A stretch of 64,000 nucleotides of DNA, from positions 25,993 through 89,992 of IMG/VR virus record IMGVR_UViG_3300027541_000073; one strand, 5' to 3'. A model generated the notes under the pieces. That model was given only the letters and a program-made list of their open reading frames with translations, was not told the origin of the DNA and searched no databases. This document shows, piece after piece, positions 9,235-19,100 of this stretch; position 1 is the first letter of the stretch; the number at the start of each line of letters is the position of its first letter. Both the position numbers and the translations under genes were made by a program. Source of the stretch: a virus.

Positions 9235-11097
9235 TTACTGTTCTACTATTACTAGCTCTAGTAATGTCATAAGAAAGTGCGTAATAATTAATTCTGCATC
9301 TCGTCTAGTCGAGTATTCTTGGAATTCCGATGTTGGGCTAAATGGAGAATTACTATTTGCTTTTTGATATAGCATCCACTGATACATTTCTTCAACTAAG
9401 AAATCTTTGTTCTCAGTTAATAATGTATTGGCATTCTGGAAATAAAATCCGTTCTCAACTTGTTGACAAGCATACGCAATAGTTTTCCAAGGTTTATCCC
9501 ATGTCTGACCGTGATCTGCATCGTCTACACCGTCGTTAGATACGTAGTACAGATCTGGAATAACAAACATTTTTTTCCAGTTTGGTTGTCCGTTAGAAAT
9601 GTGGAAGTGATAATCTTCTGTATCTCCGGCAGCACCGCCTTGTGGAATAATTGGAACAGCAACAGTTGATGTTCCGTCAAATGTAACAATGTCGCCTTGA
9701 GTATTACCTGCGTTTTCTTTTGCATGAACTACATATACTACCCAGAATGCGTTAGCAACATCTAGGTCAGGTCTAAAGAACGAACTAGATGTATGATTTC
9801 TAATACAACGATATGTGCAGTTTTCCCAGATTACTAAGTCGCCGATAATATAATTTGTGGTGTTAGTCCAGAAATTAGTCCATCTAACTGATGGAACAAC
9901 CAACTTCCATTTAAGATAATTGACACCTACAAAGTCAATATTGTCCCCATTGGTCAATGAACCGTTAGGAACTTCGCTGATAATCAATGTTGTACTGTCA
10001 TTTACAGATACCACAGTCTGGCCTTGCGTAAATGATGGGTTAACTAAAACCATGCCCTTTGTAATGCCAGCCGTTGAAACTACTTTTAAAGTTGTTCCAG
10101 AACTTCCTGTGTCCACATAAGAACCAGTTACTGCATAACTTGTTGGATCTTGGCCTGCGCTATCTATCACGGCTGTGAATAATTGTCCGCCTCTGCGTAC
10201 AACATCACCGACTCTATATTGAGCACCCGAACTCCACTCGTTCATCATTCTATAACCTTGGGTTATTAGTTCCCAAGCAGATGACGAGTCTTCAGCATTA
10301 ACTGAAGGAATGATATTTAAGTTATTGTTGATTAAACTTACGTAAGTGTAACCGCCATAGATAACAATGTCGCCTTTTTGATACAATGCTGAACTGGTCC
10401 AGCCATTTTCAAATTGTGTACCTGGTAGCCAAACATTAAATGTAGTTGTATCAAATGTAGTAGTAGAAGTATGTCCTTCTGTACAAATATAAACATCTGC
10501 TCCTAGTTTAACAAGGTCGTTTAATTTATATCTTGTCGATGCAGTCCAAGCACCTTTGTATTCGATACCATTGTTTACTACTTCCCATTTGTAGTTGTCT
10601 GCTTCGCGGCCGTCTGTAATATTGTCAGCAGATGTATGATCTTCAACGCAACGATAAACTATACCGCCATATTTTACAATATCTCCAAAACCATAGACAG
10701 TAGAAATAGCCCAAGCAGTATTCCAGTTATCGAACTGTGCGTATGTGTCCCATTTGGTTAGGTCAATGGTTGTTAATCCACTGGTATGTGCCTCGGTACA
10801 AATATAAACAACACCACCAAATCTAATGATATTGCCGATTGAATAAAATGTGCTCGGTGTCCATTCTTCTCTCCATGCTCGACCATCAATCATTAGTTCC
10901 CAGCGAGGAGTGCTTGCGCCACCGCCTGTTACATAATATAAGTCGTCGTAGAAATTACTAGAGGATGTGTGCGGCTCTTTACATACGTAAGTTTTACCTT
11001 CGTATTGAGATACAGCGTCTCTGTTGTAGAACACGCCATCGTTCCATTGTCCTTTCCAGGTATATCTTAATCTACCAATTTTAAATTCTGCCGCCAT
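9235..11097 (-). CDS. Adhesin B, N-terminal part (carbohydrate-binding-like modules), frameshifted at its end
   Basis: 620 residues from ATG at 11097 (AAGGATT upstream). About seven CBM5/12-like repeats with Y-G-G-x-x-Y-x-C-x-x-x-H-T-S signatures fill most of the protein, then a DKPWKTIAYACQQ segment homologous to the one in 1-3037. The last 13 residues after RRDAELII are out of register: in the paralogue the equivalent motif continues as ..DALIYDIGHGG, and here the matching ALSYDITRASN lies in the frame of the 3086-9127 ORF. Adding one base near 9283 would restore RDAELIINALSYDIT and one protein of about 2670 residues. Treat as the 5' half of one gene broken by a mutation or an assembly indel. 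Confidence 0.78.
   Translation of the reverse strand: MAAEFKIGRLRYTWKGQWNDGVFYNRDAVSQYEGKTYVCKEPHTSSSNFYDDLYYVTGGGASTPRWELMIDGRAWREEWTPSTFYSIGNIIRFGGVVYICTEAHTSGLTTIDLTKWDTYAQFDNWNTAWAISTVYGFGDIVKYGGIVYRCVEDHTSADNITDGREADNYKWEVVNNGIEYKGAWTASTRYKLNDLVKLGADVYICTEGHTSTTTFDTTTFNVWLPGTQFENGWTSSALYQKGDIVIYGGYTYVSLINNNLNIIPSVNAEDSSSAWELITQGYRMMNEWSSGAQYRVGDVVRRGGQLFTAVIDSAGQDPTSYAVTGSYVDTGSSGTTLKVVSTAGITKGMVLVNPSFTQGQTVVSVNDSTTLIISEVPNGSLTNGDNIDFVGVNYLKWKLVVPSVRWTNFWTNTTNYIIGDLVIWENCTYRCIRNHTSSSFFRPDLDVANAFWVVYVVHAKENAGNTQGDIVTFDGTSTVAVPIIPQGGAAGDTEDYHFHISNGQPNWKKMFVIPDLYYVSNDGVDDADHGQTWDKPWKTIAYACQQVENGFYFQNANTLLTENKDFLVEEMYQWMLYQKANSNSPFSPTSEFQEYSTRRDAELIITHFLMTLLELVIVEQ
9276..9290 (-). other. Frameshift site joining the two halves of adhesin B
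   Basis: The reading frame passes from the 11097 frame to the 3086-9127 frame here. No X-XXY-YYZ slippery heptamer is present in the incoming frame, which argues against programmed frameshifting. One missing A/T in the short run at about 9282-9284 explains the break and restores an Asn-Ala-Leu segment equivalent to Asp-Ala-Leu in paralogue 1-3037. Confidence 0.7.
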
Positions 11098-11134
11098 TTT
11101 TAATCCTTAAATTATCATTAAACTCATGTACTTA

Positions 11135-11500
11135 TCACACTATAGAATCGACTGGATAAACATATTCTTTGTTTAGACGTACAACAAATTCGCCGTTGTC
11201 GTTGATATAGTAAAACATACTTCTGCTGTCCCATCTATACTGATCCCACTCTAAATTTGAGTAAGGACGACTATGGTCGAGTTCTAATCTACCTTCAAAG
11301 AAATCAACACCGTATTGAAAATCCGTAAAGTCGTTTTCTGTTAAACCTGGATTGTTGATAGTAATATCGTCTTCATCTTTTAAACCGTCAACTTTAATAA
11401 AATAAAGCATTCCGTTGTCATCTCTTCTTAGCCCGTAGAAAAAACGTATGCTAAGGTCACCTGCTAGGTCTGATGGTTGTGTTCCAATATAGTATGTCAT
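11135..11500 (-). CDS. Small conserved-type virion protein, function unknown
   Basis: 121 residues, ATG at 11500 with AAGGAA upstream, in the fibre gene run between the 109-residue protein and adhesin B. Soluble and acidic, rich in aromatic residues (FFYGLRRD, QYGVDFFEGRLELDH, WDQYRWDSRSMFYY); no signal peptide or membrane segment. The compact beta-like composition and tight spacing with fibre genes suggest an adaptor or minor tail-fibre component; this is inferred from context only. I do not recognise the family. Confidence 0.7.
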   Translation of the reverse strand: MTYYIGTQPSDLAGDLSIRFFYGLRRDDNGMLYFIKVDGLKDEDDITINNPGLTENDFTDFQYGVDFFEGRLELDHSRPYSNLEWDQYRWDSRSMFYYINDNGEFVVRLNKEYVYPVDSIV

Positions 11501-11510
11501 TATCTATTCC

Positions 11511-11840
11511 TTATGATATTTCAACATAACTCATGATGCAGTCTAATGCCGCTTCTTGGCTAGCAGAAATATGAATTGCGTTATTTGGTGCTAAAATTAA
11601 TTTTTCGCCACCGTTAACAACACGTAAACTTGAATTTGGTGCTATAATAATATCTTTAATAAAATAACCTACAGTACTAGCATCGTCTGTAACGGTAATA
11701 CTGGCTAAAATATTACTGCCTGTTAAATTTGCCAGACTTAAACCAATGACTGTACCTCTGGTACTTGGTCCAAATTCTAAAACTTGTATAGGAGTTGTTC
11801 CTATTTCGTTAACTACTTTGTTCTTAAAAAAGTTTGCCAT
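11511..11840 (-). CDS. Small beta-rich virion protein, function unknown
   Basis: 109 residues starting MANFFKNKVV at 11840 with AGGA upstream, 4 bases after the stop of the 1404-residue fibre gene, so probably translationally coupled to it. The sequence alternates hydrophobic and polar residues (VIGLSLANLTG, ASITVTDD, IIIAPNSSLRVV, LILAPNNAIHISAS), as in a small beta sandwich. It shares plan and size with the 111-residue protein at 20385-20720, which has a similar AGETF..EKIVLGSEERIWA segment, so the two may be distant paralogues, each sitting in a cluster with a large fibre gene. Role inferred as fibre-associated structural protein. Confidence 0.7.
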   Translation of the reverse strand: MANFFKNKVVNEIGTTPIQVLEFGPSTRGTVIGLSLANLTGSNILASITVTDDASTVGYFIKDIIIAPNSSLRVVNGGEKLILAPNNAIHISASQEAALDCIMSYVEIS

Positions 11841-11844
11841 GTTC

Positions 11845-14800
11845 TTATCCTAATATCAGTGCGTAGGTGATTGCAATATCTTCAGCAGTGGCCGCATTAA
11901 TACCACCACCAGCACCTGCGGCAGAGTCCCAAGTAGTTCCATTAAAAATTTCTAACTGTTTTAGTTCTGAGTTGTAACGTGTCATACCGACTACAGCGTA
12001 TGCTGGACGTTCTGAGCTAATACCTGTTGGAACTACGAAACCATTTGTACCTGCAATTTTAAAATATCCAGTTCCGGACTGAGTAATTGTTGTTATTGCT
12101 CCAGAAACTGTGTTTGTTATAGTATTATCTTTAATAGCAAAGTTGGCCAGTTTGATACTGCCTGTACCTGTGGCATTAAAAATAATGTCTGTGTTTGTTG
12201 TACTGCTAATTGTATTGCCGTCAATAATAATGTTGTCAACTTCAACACGTGGCACTTGTAATCTAGCACTGGTTAAATCTGCTGTTACAACATTATTGTT
12301 GTAAAATCTAATAGTATCATCATTTGCGCCAGGTGTTAGTTCTGCTGTGATACGTGTTGTATCATCCAAGTCGCCGACACCACTTAGTTTAATCCAGTTA
12401 ACTCCGTCATAGCCTTCATAACGACCCATCTGGCTATTGAAACGAATCATACCAGACTGTGCTGTTGGACGCTCTGCTGTGTTACCCACAGGAATTATTA
12501 AACTTTGATTTGAATTAATGCTTACTAGTTTATTAGTTCCTGGTTGGATTACAATGTCGCTGGCAGAATTACTGCTGATAACGTTTGCGTTAACATTAAA
12601 TTCTTCTAGAACAATGTAGCCTGTGCCATTAGCACGTAGTTCTAAATTACTGTTGGATACTGTTGTGGCAATGTAATTGTCTTTGACAATTATGTCACCT
12701 GTATAAAATTCTTCTGCTGTAACTCTGTTACTGGCCAATGCGTTTGTTGAACTGACGTTTCCGCTGACAGTTAAATTCTGTCCCAATGAAACGTTGTTAT
12801 ATGGCATTGTAATAATGCCTGTACCGGCTGCGCTTAATTCTAAATTACTGTTAGAAAGTGTTGTTTTAATTGTGTTGCCAGCAATTTTAATATTTTGAAA
12901 TTGTGCATCGCTGCCAACTGTTAATGTGCCCGAAACGCTGTAGTTACCAGTCTGTGTTACGTTACCAGTTTGAATAATATTACCAGTGTAGGTAACTGTT
13001 CCGGTAATATTTGTATTACCTAATGTAGATGTTCCTAGTACTGTTAGGTCGTTGTTAATTAAAACATTGTCACTAGGTACATAAATTCTTCCTGTGCCGT
13101 TAGCACGTAATTCTAAGTCAGCATTTGAGTCAACGGTTTTAATTACATTGCCGTCGATATTAATACTGTCAACGTGTAAATTACCAGTGTATAAATTTGC
13201 CCACTGTAGTCCGTTAGTTCCTAGTGTATAAGTTTCTGTTACGCCTGGAGTGATATTGCTGGTAATACCGGCAACAATGCTAATAGTGTCAGTGGGCTGA
13301 TCACCTAGTGTAATATTTCCGCCAACTGTTACGTTACCAGTAACATCTAAATTACCAGTAATGTTTACATTATTTTGTAGATTAATTTCATCGTTGGCAC
13401 TTAGAACGTTAACTACACCGGTAGTGCTTTCAATAGTGTTGCCACTGATTTTAATATTACCAGTGCTAACTTCTGTACCATCAATATAAGTTGTGTTTAC
13501 GCCATCAGTAAATGTTACACCAGTTAAAGAACTAATGTTAAAACTTGTTGTGGTAAATTCTACTGTACCAGAGGCCTGGTTAACATAAAATAAGTCGCCA
13601 ACTCTAAAGTCACCTTTATGGTCGACGCTGGAATAATAAATCTTTGCACCGTTTAGTTCAACAACTTCGTTAGCCTGTACTACATACGTTACATCATTAT
13701 CTGTTCTGTGTAGTACACCAATATAGGCTAAGTTCTGTCCAATTAAGTAAGCAACAACACCTAGTCCGTCGCCATAGATACCATAGTTACCATAAACTGC
13801 GGCAGATCCAATACTACGAACTTCTGCACCAAAGTCTGAATAATCAACTAGACTAAATGCTGTGGCTGTGCCTCCTGCATTAGTTCTAATGTCCTGTGGC
13901 AATAGAACATCGTCTACAAAAACTGTAGAAGTATCTGCGCCGTCAAAGTGCGCTAACAATACGCTGTAAGAATCGTTTGGTAGTGCAGAAGAAGGAGCAG
14001 TAAACGAACTAGTGTGTCTAGCAGTTCCTTTGCTCACTCGGACATCGTCTACATATCCAACAAAATTTGCAGATCCGCTACCATCAGAACCTATTCTAAA
14101 TGAACCATTATTGCCTACATCTCCTGCAACAGTATCAGTTGTTCCTAATAAAGTTCCGTTGACAAATGCTCTGATAGTTGAACCACTTCGTGTAAATGCG
14201 ATGTGTGTCCATGTGTTAATAGATATTGTGCCGCCAAAAGTAACAGTACTGCTTCCGTAAAAGTTTCCTTTTAGTGTACCGTTTTCAATCATTGTGGTGT
14301 ATCTGTCGGCTGCTTCACCACCGATGGTAAACAATGAAAATGTGCCAGTTACGTTTGTTGGATAGAACCAACCTTCTAATGCGAAATCTGCATCGAATAC
14401 AAAGTCAGTTAAACTGTTTACAGTTACATAATCGCCTGTACCGTCTAGATACAGACTAGCAGTTCCAAATTTTTTCTGTGCTGTTTTAAGTTGTGCATCT
14501 CCATTGGCTGTAATAGTTTTACCGCCACGTTCTGACTGTGTTTCTAATCCTGTAACTTTACCTGTTAGATAAATTTTACCGTCTGTACCAACTTCGTCGA
14601 TTGTACCTGAGCCTAGAACAGTAACTCCGTCTGTGTCATAGTAACTTAGTGTGTTGCCCACAGCAAATGTACCGGAGTTGCCAGTAACTCTAACTTCTGT
14701 TCTACCCTGTCCAGCAAATCCTTCGCTACTGCTGTACAAATACATACCTTTATCAGCAAAGTATGTAAACGAGTTTAACCATTCAATTCTTGCACCGTTT

Positions 14801-16059
14801 GTAGCAATTAATGTTTCAGCCGCTGGTGTGATAAATGTCACTGCGTGGAATAACATGGCCGCTTCAATGCTGTTTGCATTGACAATGCTACCGTCTAAGA
14901 ATGCACCGTGACCTGCATCACCTGCGGCATATCCGCGAGGGTCATCTGCTGTGGCTGTACCCAGTCTTACACTACTACCAAAGGTTAAAACTGTAATATT
15001 TTTTACATAAGGACTGCGTGTACTAACAGTCATACCTGGAGCAAATGTAAATGCGTGTCCAGTGTTGCCAATTGGCTCGTGCTCAAAACCTGTAATTGTA
15101 AAGTCTTGAATGGTAGTTTCGCCATTCATCTTGAAACAGTCTTGTTGACGTGTTGCCGCTGTAGGACGAATTGTTACAGAACGCAGGTTAGCACCAACAA
15201 TCGCAACGCCCTGTGGTACTGTTAGTGGAAAAATTTCTTCGTAATCGCCAGGGTACACATAAACAGTATCGCCTGTAGTTGCTTGGCTAAGAGCATGTTT
15301 GATTGTTAAGAACGGATCGTTTTGGTGTGTGCCGCTGTAACTGTCACTGCCGTTTACAGCAACGTACCAAATGTTCCCCTGACGTAGGTTTAAGTTAATG
15401 TTATCTACAACTAAATCACCAGTATCGATTACATCAGCAAATAAGTTGTTAGTCCATACGTCTGCCCAACGTTTGCCACTTTCACCTAATGTGTAAGTAT
15501 CGTCTTGATCTGGAACAATGTTGCTGGCTACATCTGCGGCAAAAGTAATATTATCTGTATTGGCATCACCTAATGTAATATTGCCGTCTGCTGTGATATT
15601 TCCAGTAGCATGAATATTTCCGTAAACATTAGTGTCGGCAAATACTTCTACTGTGCCTGTGCCATTTGGACGTAGTTCAAGATTGGTGTTTGTGCTGTTT
15701 GTGCTGATAACATTGTTTTCTATGTCAATGTCGTCAACACGTAATTTTGCTTGATATACTACTGGACTTGCACCGCTAGGTAGCAAGGATAATACATCTT
15801 GTGTTGTGGAAATTGTTGTAGCAGAAATGCTAATGTCTGCAATTTCTGCTAGAGTATCTACTAGTAAGTTAGTAGTTCTAGTTGTACCATTTACGTGTAA
15901 AGTATGTGTAGGGTCGTTAGTCTTTATACCAACTCTGTGGTTGGCGGAGTCTGGATCAGTAACTTTTAAGTAAACAAGGTCAGTCTCAAAGGCTAAATCC
16001 ACACCCTGGCGTAGAAGGTTGGCCTTTAAGAGCGGACCGGAAATTCGACCAACGGCCAT
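11845..16059 (-). CDS. Large tail-fibre protein with beta-helix and inserted LamG domain
   Basis: 1404 residues from MAVGRISGPLLK, start supported by AGGAG upstream. The N-terminus (GRISGPLLKANLLRQGVDLAFETDL) is shared with the 1144-residue neighbour and looks like a virion-attachment segment. A pectin-lyase-like right-handed beta helix begins near residue 230 (WYVAVNGSDSYSGTHQNDPF, GDTVYVYPGDY). Around residues 510-706 lies a concanavalin/LamG-like domain (FGTASLYLDGTGDYV, FALEGWFYP, WTHIAFTRSGS, GYVDDVRVSKGTARH) absent from the paralogue. The C-terminal half repeats N-T-I-x-T-T-x-S-N-S-N-L-E-L-R-A-N-G-T-G units, then two RP..G..R(F/Y)N...E.Y/F.G..W motifs and the ending EDIAITYALILG. Likely a host-range fibre; LamG suggests glycan binding. 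Functions are inferred from folds. Confidence 0.82.
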   Translation of the reverse strand: MAVGRISGPLLKANLLRQGVDLAFETDLVYLKVTDPDSANHRVGIKTNDPTHTLHVNGTTRTTNLLVDTLAEIADISISATTISTTQDVLSLLPSGASPVVYQAKLRVDDIDIENNVISTNSTNTNLELRPNGTGTVEVFADTNVYGNIHATGNITADGNITLGDANTDNITFAADVASNIVPDQDDTYTLGESGKRWADVWTNNLFADVIDTGDLVVDNINLNLRQGNIWYVAVNGSDSYSGTHQNDPFLTIKHALSQATTGDTVYVYPGDYEEIFPLTVPQGVAIVGANLRSVTIRPTAATRQQDCFKMNGETTIQDFTITGFEHEPIGNTGHAFTFAPGMTVSTRSPYVKNITVLTFGSSVRLGTATADDPRGYAAGDAGHGAFLDGSIVNANSIEAAMLFHAVTFITPAAETLIATNGARIEWLNSFTYFADKGMYLYSSSEGFAGQGRTEVRVTGNSGTFAVGNTLSYYDTDGVTVLGSGTIDEVGTDGKIYLTGKVTGLETQSERGGKTITANGDAQLKTAQKKFGTASLYLDGTGDYVTVNSLTDFVFDADFALEGWFYPTNVTGTFSLFTIGGEAADRYTTMIENGTLKGNFYGSSTVTFGGTISINTWTHIAFTRSGSTIRAFVNGTLLGTTDTVAGDVGNNGSFRIGSDGSGSANFVGYVDDVRVSKGTARHTSSFTAPSSALPNDSYSVLLAHFDGADTSTVFVDDVLLPQDIRTNAGGTATAFSLVDYSDFGAEVRSIGSAAVYGNYGIYGDGLGVVAYLIGQNLAYIGVLHRTDNDVTYVVQANEVVELNGAKIYYSSVDHKGDFRVGDLFYVNQASGTVEFTTTSFNISSLTGVTFTDGVNTTYIDGTEVSTGNIKISGNTIESTTGVVNVLSANDEINLQNNVNITGNLDVTGNVTVGGNITLGDQPTDTISIVAGITSNITPGVTETYTLGTNGLQWANLYTGNLHVDSINIDGNVIKTVDSNADLELRANGTGRIYVPSDNVLINNDLTVLGTSTLGNTNITGTVTYTGNIIQTGNVTQTGNYSVSGTLTVGSDAQFQNIKIAGNTIKTTLSNSNLELSAAGTGIITMPYNNVSLGQNLTVSGNVSSTNALASNRVTAEEFYTGDIIVKDNYIATTVSNSNLELRANGTGYIVLEEFNVNANVISSNSASDIVIQPGTNKLVSINSNQSLIIPVGNTAERPTAQSGMIRFNSQMGRYEGYDGVNWIKLSGVGDLDDTTRITAELTPGANDDTIRFYNNNVVTADLTSARLQVPRVEVDNIIIDGNTISSTTNTDIIFNATGTGSIKLANFAIKDNTITNTVSGAITTITQSGTGYFKIAGTNGFVVPTGISSERPAYAVVGMTRYNSELKQLEIFNGTTWDSAAGAGGGINAATAEDIAITYALILG

Positions 16060-16075
16060 ATATCACTCCTGATAA

Positions 16076-16186
16076 CCCCGTGTTTCACGGTTAACCAAGT
16101 TCTCATCCCTTGCGGGCTCTTTGCTGGTTTACCACAGTTTAATCATACAAGAAATTGGTCGTTCCTTGTAATCAGTAGTATTTAGC
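16076..16186 (-). promoter_or_regulatory. Structured leader and putative late promoter of the LamG fibre gene
   Basis: The minus strand carries GCTAAATA at 16179-16186, the same variant found before the 140-residue gene at 22289-22296. Between it and the ATG at 16059 are about 120 untranslated bases holding hairpins, the clearest being CCGTG-TTT-CACGG at about 16078-16090. An ACAAG/CTTGT pairing lies near 16147-16170. The leader is longer than almost all others here, which suggests mRNA stabilisation or translational control; this is inferred. Confidence 0.5.
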
Positions 16187-16197
16187 CGTTTGTATTT

Positions 16198-19100
16198 TTA
16201 ACCTAGTATTAGGTTCCAAAGATAGGAAATGTCTTCCATATATTGTTGCGTAACAGTTTCGCCCTCACCGCCAGCATTACCCCATTTTGTACCAGTCCAC
16301 ACTTCAACAACACTTTCTTCAATGTTGTATCTAGTTTCACCGACTTCTGGGGATGAAGGTTGTTCTGCTGTAGTTCCGTAGGGAATTACTAGACCATTAG
16401 TTCCAGTAAATTTAATATATCCTAGCCCTGTAGATCCAAGTGTTATTGCAGAATTTAACTCGTTTCTAATATCAGATCCATCTGGGGTAATATTTTCAAT
16501 TCTATTAAGTCCGGTTCCATTGGGTGCAAATGTTAGATCATTGTTAGTTGTAGTAACTGTGTTAACATCAAATAATGTATTGTCTACTAGTAATCCGTTA
16601 GTACGTAATCTTGTGGAAGTAATATCCATTGTTAGGATATTATCTGCTTTAAAGTTTATTTCTTCACTAGAACCAGCAGTTACAGATGTTTGTCTATCTG
16701 CTGAATATACTCCGCCAAATGCCGCGCCATAGCCTTCAAAAATTCCAGTTGTGGTATTAAATCTAACATCACCTTGTTGGAATGTTGGGCGATTTGCCGT
16801 GGTACCTTTTGGAACTATTAATGCCGCAGTAGTATCAAATTTTAAATTTTTACCAGTGTTGGGCTGTAGTACAATGTCATCTGCATTAGAAACAGTACTT
16901 CCAGTAAATTTTGTAGTTTCTAAAAATACTCCGCCTGCAGAGTTTCCTCTTAATTCTAAATTTGAGTTACTGGTAGTTGTAGAAATGTAGTTGTCTTTGA
17001 TTAAGATATCTGCATTATAAAATTCTTCAGCAGTATATCTATTGCTGGCTGTGATATTTGTTGTGTAATAATCACCAGAAATGCTAAGACTTCGTGTAAT
17101 GCTAACATTATCTACTGGAATTTGTATAATGCCGGAAGCGTGTGCGCTTAGTTCTAAATCACTGTTTGAATCACTGGTGAAAATTCTATTATTAACTATC
17201 TGAACATTGTCAAAATATGCGCTAGATCCTACAGTTAATGTTCCGCTAATGTCTAAAAATCCTGTGTTAGATTTATCACCAGCGAGTACTACTGCACCGG
17301 TATGATTTAAAGTTCCTATAACATTTACAGATTTTACAGTAGTTAATCCGCTGACAGTAAGATTTTGGTCGAACGCCGCATAATCTTTTAAGTTTACGAT
17401 TCCTGCAGAATTAGCACGTAGTTCTAAGTCACTGTTTGACACAGTAGTTTCTATTACATTTCCTCTAATTCTAATATCGTTAATATTTGCTTCTGATGTA
17501 TAAGTATCTCGCCATACTTTTGTACTTGAACCTAAGTTGTAGGTTTCTGTTACATCTGGTTCAAAATTTTGATTTAATGTTTGTTTGAATGTTACGGTAT
17601 CTACTGTTTGATTACCTAAAATTAATTGTCCACCTAGACTAAAATCTCCGGTGATATCTAAATTCTTAGCAACATTAACATCTAAAGTTAGGTTAGTTTC
17701 TCCGCTGGCTGATAAAATGTTTACTTCGCCAAATAAAGATTCAATTGTATTTCCTGCTATTTTTAAATTGCCTGTATTAACAAAATCTTTTGTAATTGTT
17801 GTTACGTCTGCGCCCGTGGTAATAGTCAAACCAGTTGCACCTGTTGATGCTAATCCGCTGGCGTCAAAACTAACTGTACCATTTTCAAAATCGACATAAA
17901 ATTGATCGCCTACACGGAATGTACCTTTGTGATCCTGACTTTGATAGTAAACTCTACCGCTGTTTAATTCTACTGTTTCGTTAGTTTGTACAACTAGTGT
18001 GTCATCATTAGTAGCATCTTTGCCTGTACCTATATAGGCAAAGTTGTGCTGAATTAGATACATTAATGTATCTGCACCGTCTGCTACTGCTCCATAATTT
18101 CCGTAAACGTTTGCTGAACCAATACTACGAACTTCTGCACCATAGGCCAGTGTGCTACCATCTTCAGTTAATCTACCTGTGCCTTGTATAGCATATAGAG
18201 CTCTATTAGCAAAATATGTAAATGAATTTAACCATTCAACACGCACACCGTTGGTCATTGTCAATGCATCTACACCAGGTGTGATAAATGTCACAGCATG
18301 GAACAACATACTTGCTTCTTTAGTTAAGTAGTTTGTTTCACTACCGTCTACTAGGGCACCTTTACCCGCATCGCCACTGGCAAAACCTCTTGGATCATCG
18401 GCTGTAGTTGTTGTACCTTGTGTTATAACTGATACATTTTGAATGTAAGGACTGCGACTAGTTACCTGCGCATTTGGAGCAAAACGGAAAGCATAACCTT
18501 TGTCGTTAATACTGTCATAGTAAAAGTCTTTGATTGTTAAGTTATTAACTGTGGTTTCACCATTTAAATGAAATACGTCTTCGCTTTGACTGGCTGTGTC
18601 TGGAACAATGGTAACGCTTCTTAATTCTAATCCACTTACAGCAACACCTGCCGGAACAACTAATGGTAATAGTTCTGCATAAGTTCCTGGATATATTTTA
18701 ATTGTGTCACCGGCAGTGGCCACGCTTAATGCTTTTTCAATAGTAGCATACGGTGCGTTTTCGTGATTACCTTGATTTAAGTTATCGCCATTTTCAGCAA
18801 CAAACCATGTTTTGCCCGGACGAAGAGCATAGTTAACTCCACTAGGAGTTGATAAACTGCTAGTAGTTACTTGTTGCCCGTTGACTAGATTTGTGTACAG
18901 GCCGTTCCATCTATTAGATGATGATGTTCCTAAACTATAAAATGCATCTGTATCTGGAACAATGTTACTGGCTATGTCTGCATTAAAATCTACAGCATCG
19001 TTTTGATCTGAACCAAATGTAATCGTGCCGTCTAAGGTAATATCGCCGGTAGAGTGTAAATTACCAGTAATATTAAACTCGTTGTAAACTTCTAACGTGC

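Noticed and set aside
9276-9290. Programmed -1 frameshift in adhesin B
   Set aside because: No X-XXY-YYZ heptamer in the incoming frame and no strong downstream structure; the one-base deletion explains the paralogue alignment better.
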